The notes under the pieces: model-generated
What the model was told of the DNA's origin: nothing
The model's database searches: none
The model's input: the letters and a program-made list of their open reading frames with translations, nothing else
Program-made: the position numbers and the translations under genes
In this document: piece after piece, positions 54,639 through 63,570 of the stretch
Layout: each line of letters opens with the position of its first letter
Position numbering within the stretch: the stretch's first letter is position 1
Origin: Streptomyces sp. S465
Lineage (GTDB): Bacteria > Actinomycetota > Actinomycetes > Streptomycetales > Streptomycetaceae
Length of the DNA stretch: 64,000 nucleotides
Direction: 5' to 3'
Assembly (NCBI RefSeq): GCF_026898115.1
Contig: NZ_CP114036.1
Coordinates: 6,256,001 to 6,320,000, forward strand

Positions 54639-55244
54639 GTGACCGTCATGGAGATTGACCGGATCGACACTGACAGGATCGAGATGCCCGACCGCAGCGG
54701 CGAGCTGACCTTGGACGCGATGTTCGAGGCGCTCGAGAAGATGCCCGTCCCCGAGGGAATCAAGGTCGAGATTGTCGAGGGGAACATCTTCATGTCGCTG
54801 CAGCGGGACACCCACTGGGACATCATCCTGGACATCGTCGAGCAGCTGCGGGCGCGTTACCCGCGCAAGCGGATCAAGTCGGACGTCCGTATCGACTACC
54901 CCGGCTATCTCAATGGTTTCGCGACCGATGTGACACTGATCGCCGAGGGGGCCGTCAAGGACGCCAGGGGGCGCTGGCGCTACCAGGACGTCGAATTCGT
55001 CGCCGAAGTGATCTCGAAGCGCACGGGCGCCAATGACTACGGCTCGAAGAAGGTCACCTATGCGCAGGCCGGGGTCCCCGTCTACCTGATCGCCGATCCG
55101 TACACCGGCAGGTGCCGTCTGTTCACCGACCCCAAGGACGGTGAGTACCTCACCGAGGTGTCCGTCGCGTTCGGGAAGGACCTCGACCTGACCGACACCG
55201 CCGTCGGCCTGACGCTCAAGACCGGCGAGTTCCCCCGCGACTGA
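54639..55244 (+). CDS. Uma2-family (DUF820) PD-(D/E)XK nuclease-fold protein
   Basis: 201 residues. KVEIVEGNIFMS, YLNGFATDVTLIAEG and VEFVAEVISKRTGANDY contain the Asp/Glu-x-Lys-like residues of the PD-(D/E)XK core. Uma2 genes are abundant in streptomycetes; substrates are unknown. GGGGAGGA nine bases before GTG 54639 sets the start; ATG 54648 is an alternative. Confidence 0.82.
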   Translation: MTVMEIDRIDTDRIEMPDRSGELTLDAMFEALEKMPVPEGIKVEIVEGNIFMSLQRDTHWDIILDIVEQLRARYPRKRIKSDVRIDYPGYLNGFATDVTLIAEGAVKDARGRWRYQDVEFVAEVISKRTGANDYGSKKVTYAQAGVPVYLIADPYTGRCRLFTDPKDGEYLTEVSVAFGKDLDLTDTAVGLTLKTGEFPRD

Positions 55245-55301
55245 CCCCACTTCCCGCTGCCTGGCTCCCACCGGGCCGGGCAGCGCGCCTCGCGACATGG
55301 C

Positions 55302-55343
55302 CGACCCCGGCGTACGGACAGACCTGTCCGTGCGCCGGGGTCG
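55302..55343. terminator. Hairpin between Uma2 and lysozyme genes
   Basis: Long stem CGACCCCGGCGTACGGACA with one mismatch, loop GACC. Serves both convergent genes. Confidence 0.82.
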
Positions 55344-55387
55344 GGGAACGCCGCGTGTGGGGGGTGGGGTGAGGCAAGGTGCGGGGC

Positions 55388-56236
55388 TCAGCCGTTGGCG
55401 AGGGCCTGGAGCCGGTCCATGGCGCCGTTGAACTTGTTGTGGTCGCCGACCGTCGCACCGGAAGAGGTGTACTGCCAGATGGTGTGGAAGCCCCAGCCCG
55501 CCGGAAGTTCGCCGACGGACGAGCCGTAGCGCGGAATCCACAGGGGGTTGATGGAGCCGAAGGCGGCGGAGTTGCCCGTGCAGCTCTTCCACCAGCTGGT
55601 GGAGGTGTAGATCACCGGGTCACGTCCGGTGCGCGCCTTGTAGGTGTTGCTGAAGTCCTTGACCCAGTTGACCATCGCGCTCGCGCTCAGCCCGTAGCAG
55701 GTCGCGCCGTAGGGGTTGTACTCCATGTCGAGCGCGCCCGGCAGCGTCTTGCCGTCCTTGGACCAGCCGCCGCCGTGGTCGACGAAGTAGTTGGCCTGTG
55801 CGGCGCCGCTCGAGTTGTCTGGCAGGGCGAAGTGGTACGCGCCCCGGATCATGCCGACGTTGTACGAGCCGTTGTACTGCTGGGCGAAGTACGGGTTGAT
55901 GTAGCTGGTGCCCTCGGTCGCCTTGACATAGGCGAACCGGACGCCGCTGCTCCACAGTGTTGCCCAGGCGACATTGCCCTGGTGGCTGCTGACGTCCACG
56001 CCCTCGACGGTGGCGAGCAGCCCCGGCGGCTCCGCGCCGGTCGTGGAACCGCCCTCGTGCTTGAGTATCTGGGAACCCGCCCAGTCGTCCTCGGGATGGG
56101 GAATGGCCTTGGCACCACGGCCCTGGGCGGCGAAGGCCGAACCGGGCAGTGCGAAGGTCACGGCGAGGAGAGTGGCGAGAATACCGATCAGCGCACTGAG
56201 GGCGCGTCGGGCCGAACCAGGTCTGTGCACGGGCAT
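55388..56236 (-). CDS. Secreted GH25 lysozyme (muramidase)
   Basis: 282 residues. Signal peptide with a twin-Arg-like RRALSALIGILATLLAV and cleavage after AFA. GH25 core follows: VEGVDVSSHQGNVAW, ALDMEYNPYGATC (catalytic Asp/Glu) and IWQYTSSGATVG. It cleaves MurNAc-GlcNAc bonds of peptidoglycan outside the cell. GGAGGC before ATG 56236. Divergent from a MarR gene with a perfect dyad between them, so MarR may control it. Confidence 0.92.
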   Translation of the reverse strand: MPVHRPGSARRALSALIGILATLLAVTFALPGSAFAAQGRGAKAIPHPEDDWAGSQILKHEGGSTTGAEPPGLLATVEGVDVSSHQGNVAWATLWSSGVRFAYVKATEGTSYINPYFAQQYNGSYNVGMIRGAYHFALPDNSSGAAQANYFVDHGGGWSKDGKTLPGALDMEYNPYGATCYGLSASAMVNWVKDFSNTYKARTGRDPVIYTSTSWWKSCTGNSAAFGSINPLWIPRYGSSVGELPAGWGFHTIWQYTSSGATVGDHNKFNGAMDRLQALANG

Positions 56237-56414
56237 GGCGTTGCCTCCGAAGCCTCGGTGGGGGGGAGAGGGACATCCGATTGGAATGACCATGTCAGTC
56301 AGCAGGGACGCTACGGGCGTAGATAGACGGGTGGAAGAGGGGAGGTGTGATGCCGTTGGTCTAATCCTGCGAAATACTGGTGGAGCTGCGGTAACAACCG
56401 GGCGTGGTAGAAAC

Positions 56415-56429
56415 TTTCACGAAGTGAAA
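56415..56429. promoter_or_regulatory. Perfect MarR-type dyad
   Basis: TTTCAC-GAA-GTGAAA, 19 bp before the marR GTG start and 178 bp from the lysozyme start. Confidence 0.65.
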
Positions 56430-56448
56430 ACCCGGAGAGGGCTCTGAC

Positions 56449-56979
56449 GTGCACAACAACGGGGCAATGCCCCCCGAGCGGGGTGAGGGCGGCACCGTGG
56501 GCGGAGTCGGTGTGGACCATGCATTCCTGGCCCTGGAACGCGAATTGGCGGTTTTCCTCCGCAGGGCCCGATCCGCTTCCGGGGAATTGGCCCGGGAGGT
56601 CCATCCCGAGCTGGAATCCTCCGCCTATGGGCTGCTGATGCGGCTGGAGGACGCCGGTCCGCAGCGCGCCACCGACCTCGCGGGCTTCGTCGGCGTCGGA
56701 AAGGCCACGATGAGCCGCCAGCTCCGGTCCCTGGAGGAGCTCGGACTGGTGACGCGGACCCCCGATCCGGCCGACGGCCGGGCCTTTCTGGTGGAGCTGA
56801 CCGAGGAGGGCCGCAGCCGCTTCCGCGCCGTACGGGTCGCCCGGCGGGCCCGCTATGCCCGCCGGCTCGCCGCGTGGGAGCGCAGCGAGGTCGCCGAACT
56901 CGCCAGGCTGCTGCACCGGTTGAACGCGGAGCAGGAGGCCGACGACCCCGGTCAGGCAGCGCGTACGGCGCAGGAGTAG
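56449..56979 (+). CDS. MarR-family transcriptional regulator
   Basis: 176 residues, GTG start after GGAGAGGG. Winged helix: AYGLLMRLEDAGPQRATDLA, VGKATMSRQLRSLEELGLV and DPADGRAFLVELTEEG wing. Divergent from the GH25 lysozyme gene. Effector unknown. Confidence 0.88.
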   Translation: MHNNGAMPPERGEGGTVGGVGVDHAFLALERELAVFLRRARSASGELAREVHPELESSAYGLLMRLEDAGPQRATDLAGFVGVGKATMSRQLRSLEELGLVTRTPDPADGRAFLVELTEEGRSRFRAVRVARRARYARRLAAWERSEVAELARLLHRLNAEQEADDPGQAARTAQE

Positions 56980-57091
56980 GGCGCTCATACACGTCAGGAT
57001 CGGCGAGCCCCGCGCATCCGGCGACGCGGATGTGGCAACCGCGCTACTCCGTGCCCCGCCTGCTCCATGCCCCACGACACCCAGTGCCACG

Positions 57092-57355
57092 CCCTGCGCC
57101 GACGTGCGCCTGGGCCGGCGCCTGTGTCGGTGTGCGTCTGCCTGGGCCTGCGTCTGCGTCTGTGTGTCTGTCTGGGCCCGCGCCTGCGTCGGCGTCGGTG
57201 TGCGTCTGCGTCGGCGTGTTGTGTGCCTTGGCCTGCGCCCGCGCCTGCGTCGGTGTGCGTCTGCCTCCGCCTGCGTCTGCGTCGGCCCGTGTCCGTGTCG
57301 GCCTGCGTCTTCGTCTGCGTCGGCCTGCGCATGCGTCTTCGTCGGCACGCGCTCG
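57092..57355. repeat. GCGTCTGCGTCGG-type minisatellite
   Basis: About 260 bp of degenerate short repeats built from GCGTCTGCGTCGG and TGCGTCTGCCTGGG units between marR and a phosphatase gene. All frames read low-complexity sequence; no gene is called. The surrounding 56980-57426 gap holds nothing else recognisable. Confidence 0.82.
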
Positions 57356-57426
57356 CGCCCTCGCGTTCCCGCGCGCCCGCGCCCCCGCCCCCGCGCCACC
57401 CCACCCCGGGCCCCCGGGGCGGGCGG

Positions 57427-58197
57427 TCAGGGTTCCGCGAAGACCACGGCGGCGTCGTCGTGCGTCTTGCCCCTCGGGAAGGCCGCGCCGTCCGGATCGG
57501 CGTGCTCCGCCGCCCGCACCCGGTCGATCAGCGCCTGCGGGCCCTCCTTGCGCAGCAGCGCGAAGCAGTCGGCCCAGTCGCCCGCGCCGAACAGCTCCAC
57601 CCAGCGCGACGCCCCGTCGGTGAGCGCCGCCAGTGCCCGCACCTCGGCGCGCGGGAACTCCCCGGTGACCGCCTTGTCCGAGACCGTGGGATCGGCGGCG
57701 GCGGTGAAGAAGCCGCCCTCCGCGTTGCGCAGCGGGGCGAGCCGCCGGCCCTCGGCCCGCAGCCGGTCGATGCGGTCGTCCAGGACCGGTGTCACCCCGT
57801 CGCGGATCAGCTCGACGAGCAACACCGAATCGGAGAGCACCAGATACTCGATCCGTTCGGCGTCCCAGCGCGCCGCGACGACGGTCGCCTGGGGAGTGAG
57901 AGGGTGAGAAAGGTCACACGTTGAACCATGGGCCGCGGCGGTTCGCGTGATCGCCTCGGAAAGGCAGCTCGTCAGGGGCGTATCCCGGTGTGAACCGGAC
58001 AGTTCGAGCAGCGCTCCGCCCAGTCGCGCGGTGAACCAGCTCACGCCGTGGACGCATCCGTCGTCGCCCTCGGGCGGGGTCACCCCGTCCAGTACCACCA
58101 GCGCACCGCCGCTTCCCGAGGCCGGGAGGGCTACGGATGCGTAGTCCTCGTTGGGGTACGTGTGATCGCCGGGGGCGGTCGCGAGTTCGATGCGCAT
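57427..58197 (-). CDS. PP2C-like protein phosphatase domain protein
   Basis: 256 residues. PNEDYASVA and ALVVLDGVTPP supply the first metal Asp; LVLSDSVLLVEL and KTHDDAAVVF supply later PP2C strands and the terminal metal Asp. Probably a small Ser/Thr phosphatase. ATG 58197 (MRIELATAPGDH); the ribosome site is weak. Confidence 0.8.
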   Translation of the reverse strand: MRIELATAPGDHTYPNEDYASVALPASGSGGALVVLDGVTPPEGDDGCVHGVSWFTARLGGALLELSGSHRDTPLTSCLSEAITRTAAAHGSTCDLSHPLTPQATVVAARWDAERIEYLVLSDSVLLVELIRDGVTPVLDDRIDRLRAEGRRLAPLRNAEGGFFTAAADPTVSDKAVTGEFPRAEVRALAALTDGASRWVELFGAGDWADCFALLRKEGPQALIDRVRAAEHADPDGAAFPRGKTHDDAAVVFAEP

Positions 58198-58586
58198 TCC
58201 CTCAGTCTGCCGGACCGCCGTCGATCGTCGCCGCCGGGACGATCCGGCTCGGTTTGGTCCGTACCAAGGCCCGTCGCCGGTGTCTCCCGTGCCTGATTGG
58301 GGAGGGATTGACACTTCTGGGAAGCTGCGGGTGGGGCATCCTTTCAGGGCGCCGAGGTCTTTACCAATCCGTGCAAGGTGGCGGGAAGGTATGGCCGGAA
58401 GTGAAAGTTGGTGGTCAACTACGCAATGCGGTTCACTCGTTCAGGTGGCCGGGTGGGTGATGTATGCCTGCCCCAGACCCGTCCTGAAAGGGTCGGAATC
58501 CCTACCGGAGGTGGGGAACACAAGTGTTGATCCGTCGTCACCTCTGGTCCACGGAGCGGTCGGGCGAGAATGGATTGTGAGCACCG
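58198..58586. other. Upstream region of conservon
   Basis: 389 bp with the divergent promoters of the phosphatase and cvnA genes. A short dyad AACAC-AA-GTGTT lies at 58517-58528. No other element recognised. Confidence 0.5.
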
Positions 58587-61500
58587 GTGCGGAAGAAGCG
58601 GCTTCGGGGCACCACGCACGATGCGGTCGGCGAACCACGCCAGGACGAGGCGGCGCCGCGACGGCACACCGCACGCGTCCGTCGTCGGCTCACCGCGTCC
58701 GTAGCGCTCGTCTCCGTCGCCGTCCTCGGGGCCGGGGCCCCCGCCGTCCTGCTCGCCCTCGATGACACCACCGACGCCCAGCACCTCGTCGACCTCGCGG
58801 AGACCAACCGCGGCGCGGTGACCCTCGCCCACGCCCTCGCCGACGAGCGCGACGCCATGATCCGGTACGTCGCCGACGGGCGCACCACCGCCTCCGGCGG
58901 CGGGATCTCCGAGGACATGCGCGCCCGGGTCGACCGCCGCATCCGGGAGGTGCGGCCGGACGTCCCGGCCTCGGTCCGGCAGCTCCTGGACGCCCTCCCC
59001 GAACTGCGGCAGCACGCGCTGGCCGGCAAGGACTCGGCCCTCGACGTCTTCACCTCGTACACCCGGACCGTCCAGGCGCTGAACGGGATCGCCGACACCC
59101 TCGCCCGCCGGGCCCTCGGCATCGACACCGGCGCCGACACCGGCACCACCGCCGCGCTGGCCCCGCTCGGCCGCGCGGTGGAGGAGGCGTCCGCCACCCG
59201 CGGGCTGCTGCTGGCCGCGCTCGACGCGGGCGGCGGCCAGGACGCGATGGTCTCCGCCGCCCAGCGGACCAACCTGCGCGAGCAGTCCGCGCTCGCCGAC
59301 TTCGAACAGCTCGCCCCGGCCTCCGCCCGCGACGCCTACGACCGCACCGTCAACGGCACCGAGGTCACCACCGCCGAGCGCTACCTCGCCCGGCTCACCG
59401 ACCAGAGCCGCCTCTCGGACAGTGACGTCCTCCTCGGCGAGGACCGCGTCGAGTCCGCGCTGAGCGCCCGGATCGACCGGATGCGCGGCGCCCAGTCCGC
59501 CCTGGCCTCCGCCGAGGCCGCCCAGCTCGCACGGGTGCGGGACGACGCGGTCACCGACCTCGAGGTGCGCGCCGCCATCGTCGGTGCCGCCCTGCTCGTC
59601 GCCCTCGGCGCCGGCGTGCACAGCGCCCGCTCGATGACCCGGCCGCTGGCCGCGCTGCGGCTCGGCGCCCGGCGGGTCGCGGCCGATCCGGCGGCCGAGG
59701 AACCGGTCGCGTTCAAGGGCCGCGACGACGAGTTCGCGGACGCCGTACGGGCCGTCAACGAACTGCACGCCAAGGCCGCACGGGCGGCGGCGCGCATCGC
59801 CGAACTCGACACCGAGCGCACCCGGCTCGTCGGCGAGCGGCAGCGGCTGGCGGAGCAGCGGGACGAGCTGCGCGCCGAGCGGGACGCGGTCGCCACCCGG
59901 CTGGAGGGGCTGCGGGCCCGGGTCCACGGCAGCTTCGTCGGCCTCGCGCTGCGCTCGCTGGGCCTGATCGAGCGCCAGCTCGCCATCATCGAGTCCCTGG
60001 AGGAGCGGGAGCAGGACCCCGACCGCCTCGAAACGCTCTTCGAACTCGACCACCTGGCCACCGGGATGCGCCGCTACGGTGAGAACCTCCTGGTCATCGC
60101 GGGCTCCGAGCAGAAGGCCACCCACCCGGGGCCGGTGCCGCTGCTGGATGTGCTGCGTGCCTCGATCAGCGAGGTCGAACGGTACGACCGGGTGCAGATC
60201 CAGGCCCTGCCGCCACATGCCCAGGTCGCCGGGTACGCCGCGGACAGCGTCAGCCATCTGATCGCCGAACTCCTGGAGAACGCGACATCGTTCTCACCGC
60301 CGGACGCCCCGGTCCAGGTCTCCGGCTGGCTCCTGGAGACCGGCGAGGTCATGCTCTCCGTCCAGGACGAGGGCATCGGCATGACGCCCGAGCGCTTCAT
60401 CGAGCTGAACGACCGGCTGGCCGACCCGGTACCGGAGTACTGCCAGGGCCCCCAGCCGGAGGACCCGCTGGGCCTCGGCCTGTACGTGGTGACCCGGCTC
60501 GCCGCGCGCCACGGCATCCGGGTGCAACTGCGCGAACAGCAGCCGGGCGGGGTGGCGGCCGTGGTCGTCCTCCCGACGAACATCCTCCCGGCCGGCCCAC
60601 CCGGCGCCGGACTGCCGCCCGCCCCGCCGGTGGGCGCGGGGGCGACGTTCAGCGGCACCGGACTGTCGTCCTTCCCGGGCACGGAAGCCGAGGCCAACTC
60701 CAACACGCTCCCGGGCCAGCCCCGTGCGTCCACCCAGTCCCCGGCGGCTGAGGGCGCGCCGAACCCCGAGGCCGGGACGGACACCGACCCATCGGCCGAG
60801 CGGGCGGCGCCGACGAAGCCGGCGATACCGGCCGGTCGCCCCGCACCGGCCGAGCCGGCCGTATCGGCCATGTCGGCTGCATCGGCCGTGTCGGACGGGG
60901 AGCCGGGCCAGGCGTCGCAGATGCCTGAGCCGGGGCTGGCGCCCGAGCCGGGGCTTGCGCCTGAATCGGGGCTGGCGCCCGAGCCGGGGCTCGTGCCTGA
61001 GTCGGGACTGGCGCCAGAGGCGGAGCTTGGGTCTGGGCCGGAACTGGTGTCCGAGACCAGGCTTGCGCCCGAGCCGGGGCCGGCGCCCGAGGTCGGGTTG
61101 GCGCCCGAGGTGGGGCACGGCCCAGGGCCTGCGTCCGCCGAGGCAGCCTCCGGCCCGGAGTCGGCGGCCCCCTGGGCCGTCTCCGGTGAGCGGTGGGGGC
61201 GGCCGGCGGATGCCGTCGGTGACTATCCGATGGAGCCCACACCGCCGCGCGGCCACCCGAACCCGGGGAACGGCGGTGCGCTGCCTGCCCTGCCCAAGCG
61301 TGTCCCCAAGCCGCTCCGGACCACCGGACAGGACGACGCGCGGCACGGCGCGGACGACCCGGCTCCGGCGCGGGCACCCGAGGCCGAGGAGCCGGAGGTG
61401 CCCGCCGTCGAGCGGACGATGGAGCTGACCCTCCATCGCGAGAACGGCGAGAACGGCGAAAACGGCGAGAACCGCGAGAGCCTGGACGACCGCGAAAGCT

Positions 61501-62696
61501 ACGGCGACCGCGAGGACGGTGACGACCGCGAGAGCCGCGAGCGGCGGTTTGGCGCCCACGGCGTACGCCCGGTGGGCGCGGACGCCTGGGGCCCGGCCGA
61601 CACCGGCCCGGCGCAGGCCGATCCGGCACGAGACGGCCTGGCAGAGCGCGGTGGCGCGATGTCGCCGGACGGCCTGGCGGAGTGGGGTGGCCCGCTCTCA
61701 CAAGGCGGCCTGGCGTCGCGAGACGGCTTGGCGGGGCGCGACGGCGCGGTGTCGCAAGGCGACTTGGCCGAGCGTGACGACTTGGCCGAGCAAGGCGGTT
61801 TGGTGGCGCGGGGCGGCTCGGCGTCACGAGACGCCCTGGCCGAGCGTCGTGGCTCGGTGTCGCGGGACGGTGTGGCCGAGCGCGGCGGGCCGGTGGCCAG
61901 GGACACCTTGGCTGAGCGCGGCGGCCTGGCGGCCCGAGAGGGCTTGGCGGAACGCAGCGGCCTGGCTGAGCAAGGCGGCCCGGTGGCGCGGGACGGTGTG
62001 GCTGAGCGTCGCGGCCCGGTGGCCGAGGACGGCGTGGCCGAGCGCGGCGGCCTGGGGGCCCGAGGTGGCCTGACCGAGCGCGGTGCCCTGGCCGAGTGGG
62101 GCGGCGCGGTGGCCCGGGACGGCGTGGCCGAGCGTCTGGCGGCCCGAGAGGGCTTGGCTGAGCGCAGCGGTCTGGCTGAGCAAGGCGGCGTGGCGGCGCG
62201 GGGCGGCCCGGTGGCCCGCGACGGCCTGGCGCAACGCGGCGGCCCGGCGTCGCAAGGCGGCTTGGCGGCGCGCCGCGGCCCGGTGGCGGGACACGGCGTG
62301 GCCGAGCGCAGCGGTCCGGTGGCGCGACACGGCTTGGCCGAGCGCGGCGGCGTGGCGGCTTCCGCCGATCCGTACGCCATCGGGCCCGACCAGCACGCCC
62401 GTCCGGAGGACGAGGCGCCGCGTACCGACCGTACCGACAAGGGACTTCCCAAGCGCACACCGCGGAGCCTGTCGCTCCGGGAGTCCGATCCCGAACCCCG
62501 GGAGCGGACCGGTTCGGTGAGCGCGGAGGAGCTGCGGCACCGGCTCGGCGGCTTCCAGCGCGGAGCCCGCGAGGGGCGCCGCGATGCCGCCGCCGAGATC
62601 GCCGCCCGTGGCGAGGCCGCGCGGCGGTACGGGGGACCGGCAGAACAAACGGGGGCGCGGAACGAGGGTGGCACGGTTGAGGAGGCACGCGGGTGA
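58587..62696 (+). CDS. cvnA: CvnA-type sensor kinase-like protein with long repetitive tail
   Basis: 1369 residues from GTG 58587. Membrane helix about 35-58, an extracellular NIT-like helical sensor region (about 60-325), second helix about 330-350, HAMP, coiled coil (about 390-440) and an atypical kinase core: N-box ELLENATSFSPPD near residue 561 and glycine box EGIGMTP. The normal phospho-His motif is not clear, as in other CvnA proteins. After residue about 640 the chain is disordered: a Pro-Glu-Pro/Ser-Gly-Leu-Ala repeat (about 777-841) and a long Ala-Glu-Arg-Gly-Gly type repeat (about 1010-1260). Heads a conservon; overlaps cvnB by four bases. Confidence 0.9.
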   Translation: MRKKRLRGTTHDAVGEPRQDEAAPRRHTARVRRRLTASVALVSVAVLGAGAPAVLLALDDTTDAQHLVDLAETNRGAVTLAHALADERDAMIRYVADGRTTASGGGISEDMRARVDRRIREVRPDVPASVRQLLDALPELRQHALAGKDSALDVFTSYTRTVQALNGIADTLARRALGIDTGADTGTTAALAPLGRAVEEASATRGLLLAALDAGGGQDAMVSAAQRTNLREQSALADFEQLAPASARDAYDRTVNGTEVTTAERYLARLTDQSRLSDSDVLLGEDRVESALSARIDRMRGAQSALASAEAAQLARVRDDAVTDLEVRAAIVGAALLVALGAGVHSARSMTRPLAALRLGARRVAADPAAEEPVAFKGRDDEFADAVRAVNELHAKAARAAARIAELDTERTRLVGERQRLAEQRDELRAERDAVATRLEGLRARVHGSFVGLALRSLGLIERQLAIIESLEEREQDPDRLETLFELDHLATGMRRYGENLLVIAGSEQKATHPGPVPLLDVLRASISEVERYDRVQIQALPPHAQVAGYAADSVSHLIAELLENATSFSPPDAPVQVSGWLLETGEVMLSVQDEGIGMTPERFIELNDRLADPVPEYCQGPQPEDPLGLGLYVVTRLAARHGIRVQLREQQPGGVAAVVVLPTNILPAGPPGAGLPPAPPVGAGATFSGTGLSSFPGTEAEANSNTLPGQPRASTQSPAAEGAPNPEAGTDTDPSAERAAPTKPAIPAGRPAPAEPAVSAMSAASAVSDGEPGQASQMPEPGLAPEPGLAPESGLAPEPGLVPESGLAPEAELGSGPELVSETRLAPEPGPAPEVGLAPEVGHGPGPASAEAASGPESAAPWAVSGERWGRPADAVGDYPMEPTPPRGHPNPGNGGALPALPKRVPKPLRTTGQDDARHGADDPAPARAPEAEEPEVPAVERTMELTLHRENGENGENGENRESLDDRESYGDREDGDDRESRERRFGAHGVRPVGADAWGPADTGPAQADPARDGLAERGGAMSPDGLAEWGGPLSQGGLASRDGLAGRDGAVSQGDLAERDDLAEQGGLVARGGSASRDALAERRGSVSRDGVAERGGPVARDTLAERGGLAAREGLAERSGLAEQGGPVARDGVAERRGPVAEDGVAERGGLGARGGLTERGALAEWGGAVARDGVAERLAAREGLAERSGLAEQGGVAARGGPVARDGLAQRGGPASQGGLAARRGPVAGHGVAERSGPVARHGLAERGGVAASADPYAIGPDQHARPEDEAPRTDRTDKGLPKRTPRSLSLRESDPEPRERTGSVSAEELRHRLGGFQRGAREGRRDAAAEIAARGEAARRYGGPAEQTGARNEGGTVEEARG
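60914..61110 (+). repeat. PEPGLAPE-type coding repeat in cvnA
   Basis: About eight 8-residue units of the kind GLAPEPGL/GLAPESGL inside the cvnA disordered tail. Confidence 0.8.
61615..62370 (+). repeat. AERGG/ARDG-type coding repeat in cvnA
   Basis: About 250 residues of degenerate pentamer/hexamer units such as GLAERGG, GPVARDG, GVAERSG and GLAEQGG, at roughly 5-6 residue spacing. At DNA level it is a GC-rich minisatellite in frame. Confidence 0.88.
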
Positions 62697-63181
62697 ATGC
62701 GCCCGGTAGTACCTACGGGTTGAGTCGCGAGGCCCGTAATCTGCACTGGTTGCTGTCGAACCTGGTCGAGGAGGTGCCGGGTGTCCGCTCGGTCGTGGTC
62801 GTCTCGACCGACGGGCTGATGCTGCTCTCCTCCGACGCACGGCACTACGCCGCCGCGGCGGCCGATCCGACGGCACAGGACGGCCCCAAGGGGTCCAGCG
62901 CGGATCTCGCGACGATCGTCTCGGGGCTCGGCAGCCTCACGCTCGGCGCGGCGAAGCTGATGGACGGCGGCGGCGTCAAGCAGACGATGGTGGCGATGGA
63001 CGAGGGCAGTCTGTTCGTCATGTCGATCAGCGACGGTTCGCTGCTGGGGGTGCACGCCACCGCCGACTGCGACATGACCGTCGTGGCCTATCACATGGCG
63101 CTGTTCGTGGGCCGGGCCGGGCATGTGCTCACCCCCGAACTCCGCAATGAACTACGCAGGTCGCTGGAGTCCGCACAGTGA
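62693..63181 (+). CDS. cvnB: Roadblock/LC7-family protein, CvnB
   Basis: 162 residues, GTG start overlapping cvnA (GTGA). A single roadblock/LC7 domain: EARNLHWLLSNLVEEVPGV, VVVSTDGLMLLSS and KLMDGGGVKQTMVAMDEG. CvnB proteins are thought to regulate the CvnD GTPase as GAP/GEF-like partners. Confidence 0.93.
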   Translation: MNAPGSTYGLSREARNLHWLLSNLVEEVPGVRSVVVVSTDGLMLLSSDARHYAAAAADPTAQDGPKGSSADLATIVSGLGSLTLGAAKLMDGGGVKQTMVAMDEGSLFVMSISDGSLLGVHATADCDMTVVAYHMALFVGRAGHVLTPELRNELRRSLESAQ

Positions 63182-63570
63182 CGACCGCCGGGTCCGGCCG
63201 ACCCGCCCGTAAACCCGCTCGCGTACGTCCGTACTCGCTCACCGGCGGTCGCACCCGCTCCGGCCATGTGCTGCTGGTGGAGACCTTCGTGGCGTCGCTG
63301 GAGTCTCCGGACGAACGGCTCGACCCGGCCCCCAGCGGGGTGAACTCCCGGATGCTGCCGGAGATCCGGGCGATCATCGAACTGTGCCGCAGGATGCGCT
63401 CCGTCGCGGAGGTTTCCGCGATGCTCAAGATCCCACTTGGTGTGGTGCGCGTCCTGCTCAGCGACCTGGCCGACCAGGGAAAGATCCGCGTCTACGGCAC
63501 CGGGCGGGGCCCCGGCCAGCCGGACCGCGCGTTGCTCGAAAGGGTGCTCAGTGGACTTCGCAGGCTCTGA
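63178..63570 (+). CDS. cvnC: DUF742 protein, CvnC
   Basis: 130 residues, GTG start overlapping cvnB by four bases. RPYSLTGGRTRSG start and an HTH-like C-terminal half (VAEVSAMLKIPLGVVRVLLSDLADQGKI) define DUF742. Central adaptor of the conservon complex. Confidence 0.93.
   Translation: MTTAGSGRPARKPARVRPYSLTGGRTRSGHVLLVETFVASLESPDERLDPAPSGVNSRMLPEIRAIIELCRRMRSVAEVSAMLKIPLGVVRVLLSDLADQGKIRVYGTGRGPGQPDRALLERVLSGLRRL

Noticed and set aside
57032..57426. Coding frames across the minisatellite
   Set aside because: All read Arg/Cys/Val-rich low-complexity sequence on both strands with no start context.
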